From positions 1 to 64,000 of the forward strand of contig JBHAEG010000044.1 of NCBI GenBank assembly GCA_041855445.1: DNA of 64,000 bases, given 5' to 3'. Of the stretch, positions 63,670 to 64,000 are shown in pieces; position 1 is the first letter of the stretch, and each line of letters begins with the position of its first letter. The notes below the pieces were generated by a model. That model saw nothing but the letters and a program-made list of their open reading frames with translations, made no database searches and was not told where the DNA came from. The position numbers and the translations under genes are program-made. This DNA comes from Faucicola sp041855445. GTDB taxonomy: Bacteria > Pseudomonadota > Gammaproteobacteria > Pseudomonadales > Moraxellaceae.

Positions 63670-63856
63670 ATGGCAAAAATTAATTTATCTGTGGCAGAAA
63701 TCGACTTATTATTAAACGCAATGCAAACATGGACATACAGAAAGAAAGTTAATTTATCGTCAGGAAAATGGCTGGGATAATCAAGAACAGCTTTCTCGCA
63801 TTCAGGCAATAGACGAATTACAAGAACGTTTATATGCTATTTATCATCCCAAATAA
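63670..63856 (+). pseudogene. Small gene with apparent one-base frameshift, unknown function
   Basis: An ATG at 63670, with AAGGAAA upstream, opens a frame that reads MAKINLSVAEIDLLLNAMQT and hits a stop at 63778. The +1 frame then continues as a sensible coding stretch (ERKLIYRQENGWDNQEQLSR and on to HPK) from about 63740 to a stop at 63854. It has no start codon of its own. Joining both halves gives a helical protein of about 61 residues. A frameshift near 63735-63750, a sequencing error or a programmed slip could explain this. It lies 20 bases before the Spo0M-family gene. I do not recognise the family. Confidence 0.55.
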
Positions 63857-63876
63857 TTTAACATAAGGATAATATT

Positions 63877-64000
63877 ATGTTTGGTAAACTCATGTCTGGT
63901 TTAGGTTTAGATGCAATTAAAGTTGATACAATTTTATATAATCCATCATTACAAGCTGGCGAAACTTTAACAGGTGAAATTTATTTTAAAGGTGGTTCTA
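63877..64000 (+). CDS. Spo0M-family protein, N-terminal part (cut by window edge)
   Basis: The visible 41 residues (MFGKLMSGLGLDAIKVDTIL and the rest through ETLTGEIYFKGGS) match the start of Spo0M-like sporulation-control proteins, which have an arrestin-like fold. The match is by memory of the family pattern (a short Gly-rich start, DT(I/V)L, then G(E)xLxGxV). These proteins also occur in non-sporulating bacteria, with unclear roles. An AAGGA ribosome site lies 8 bases before the ATG. The rest lies outside the window. Confidence 0.75.
   Translation, partial: MFGKLMSGLGLDAIKVDTILYNPSLQAGETLTGEIYFKGGS

Overview
This window reads as chromosome from an AT-rich gammaproteobacterium, most likely a member of Moraxellaceae (Moraxella-like). 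That is an inference from low GC, Gram-negative envelope genes (bamA, skp, lpxA/lpxD, pal, tonB/exbBD), class Ia nrdAB, creBC-type signalling and gene order; no rRNA or taxonomic marker is present. Nearly all of it is core chromosome with short intergenic gaps. The only clear mobile DNA is the tail of an IS200/IS605-type tnpB with its right end at the left edge, plus a possible 77-bp MITE-like remnant near 23 kb.

Layout. 1-1.9 kb: tnpB tail, a YARHG-domain secreted protein and a DUF2306 membrane protein. 2-5.9 kb: glnA with a DUF4124 protein, a SIMPL-domain protein, the SRP 4.5S RNA gene and a PlsC-like acyltransferase. 6.1-14.2 kb: clpB behind a heat-shock-like promoter, a von Willebrand A lipoprotein, a LonB-type protease and pal. 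14.2-18.7 kb: a phosphopantetheinyl transferase facing a tightly coupled pif1-epd-pdxA operon (vitamin B6). 19-22.8 kb: a CreBC-like two-component system and gdhA. 23-27.5 kb: divergent rluD/bamD and dnaG. 27.6-33.4 kb: sulfate assimilation, with sat divergent from cysI-DUF934-cysH-cysG. 33.4-37.5 kb: purB and an iron-regulated tonB-exbB-exbD locus. 37.6-43 kb: folE, fabI, a DUF1275 protein, a phospholipase D-type lipoprotein and an MFS transporter. 43.4-49.6 kb: nrdA-nrdB-ferredoxin, rpoD and a DUF493 protein. 49.6-62 kb (minus strand): the envelope and translation cluster pyrH-frr-uppS-cdsA-dxr-rseP-bamA-skp-lpxD-fabZ-lpxA, then dusB. 62-64 kb: rimO, a small apparently frameshifted gene and the start of a Spo0M-family gene.

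The most unusual items are these. (1) The TonB protein carries 26 tandem copies of a 24-bp unit, giving about 208 residues of Glu/Arg/Lys/Ala-rich sequence in place of the usual Pro-rich spacer. (2) I found no GATC anywhere in 64 kb, a strong avoidance signal. (3) A TnpB/omegaRNA-type right end lies at the left edge. (4) A small gene before spo0M appears to carry a one-base frameshift. (5) A CysH without the APS-reductase cluster cysteines is paired with a Sat-type sulfurylase and no CysC in view.

All calls come from reading the sequence and the translated frames by eye. No database search, folding or counting program was run.
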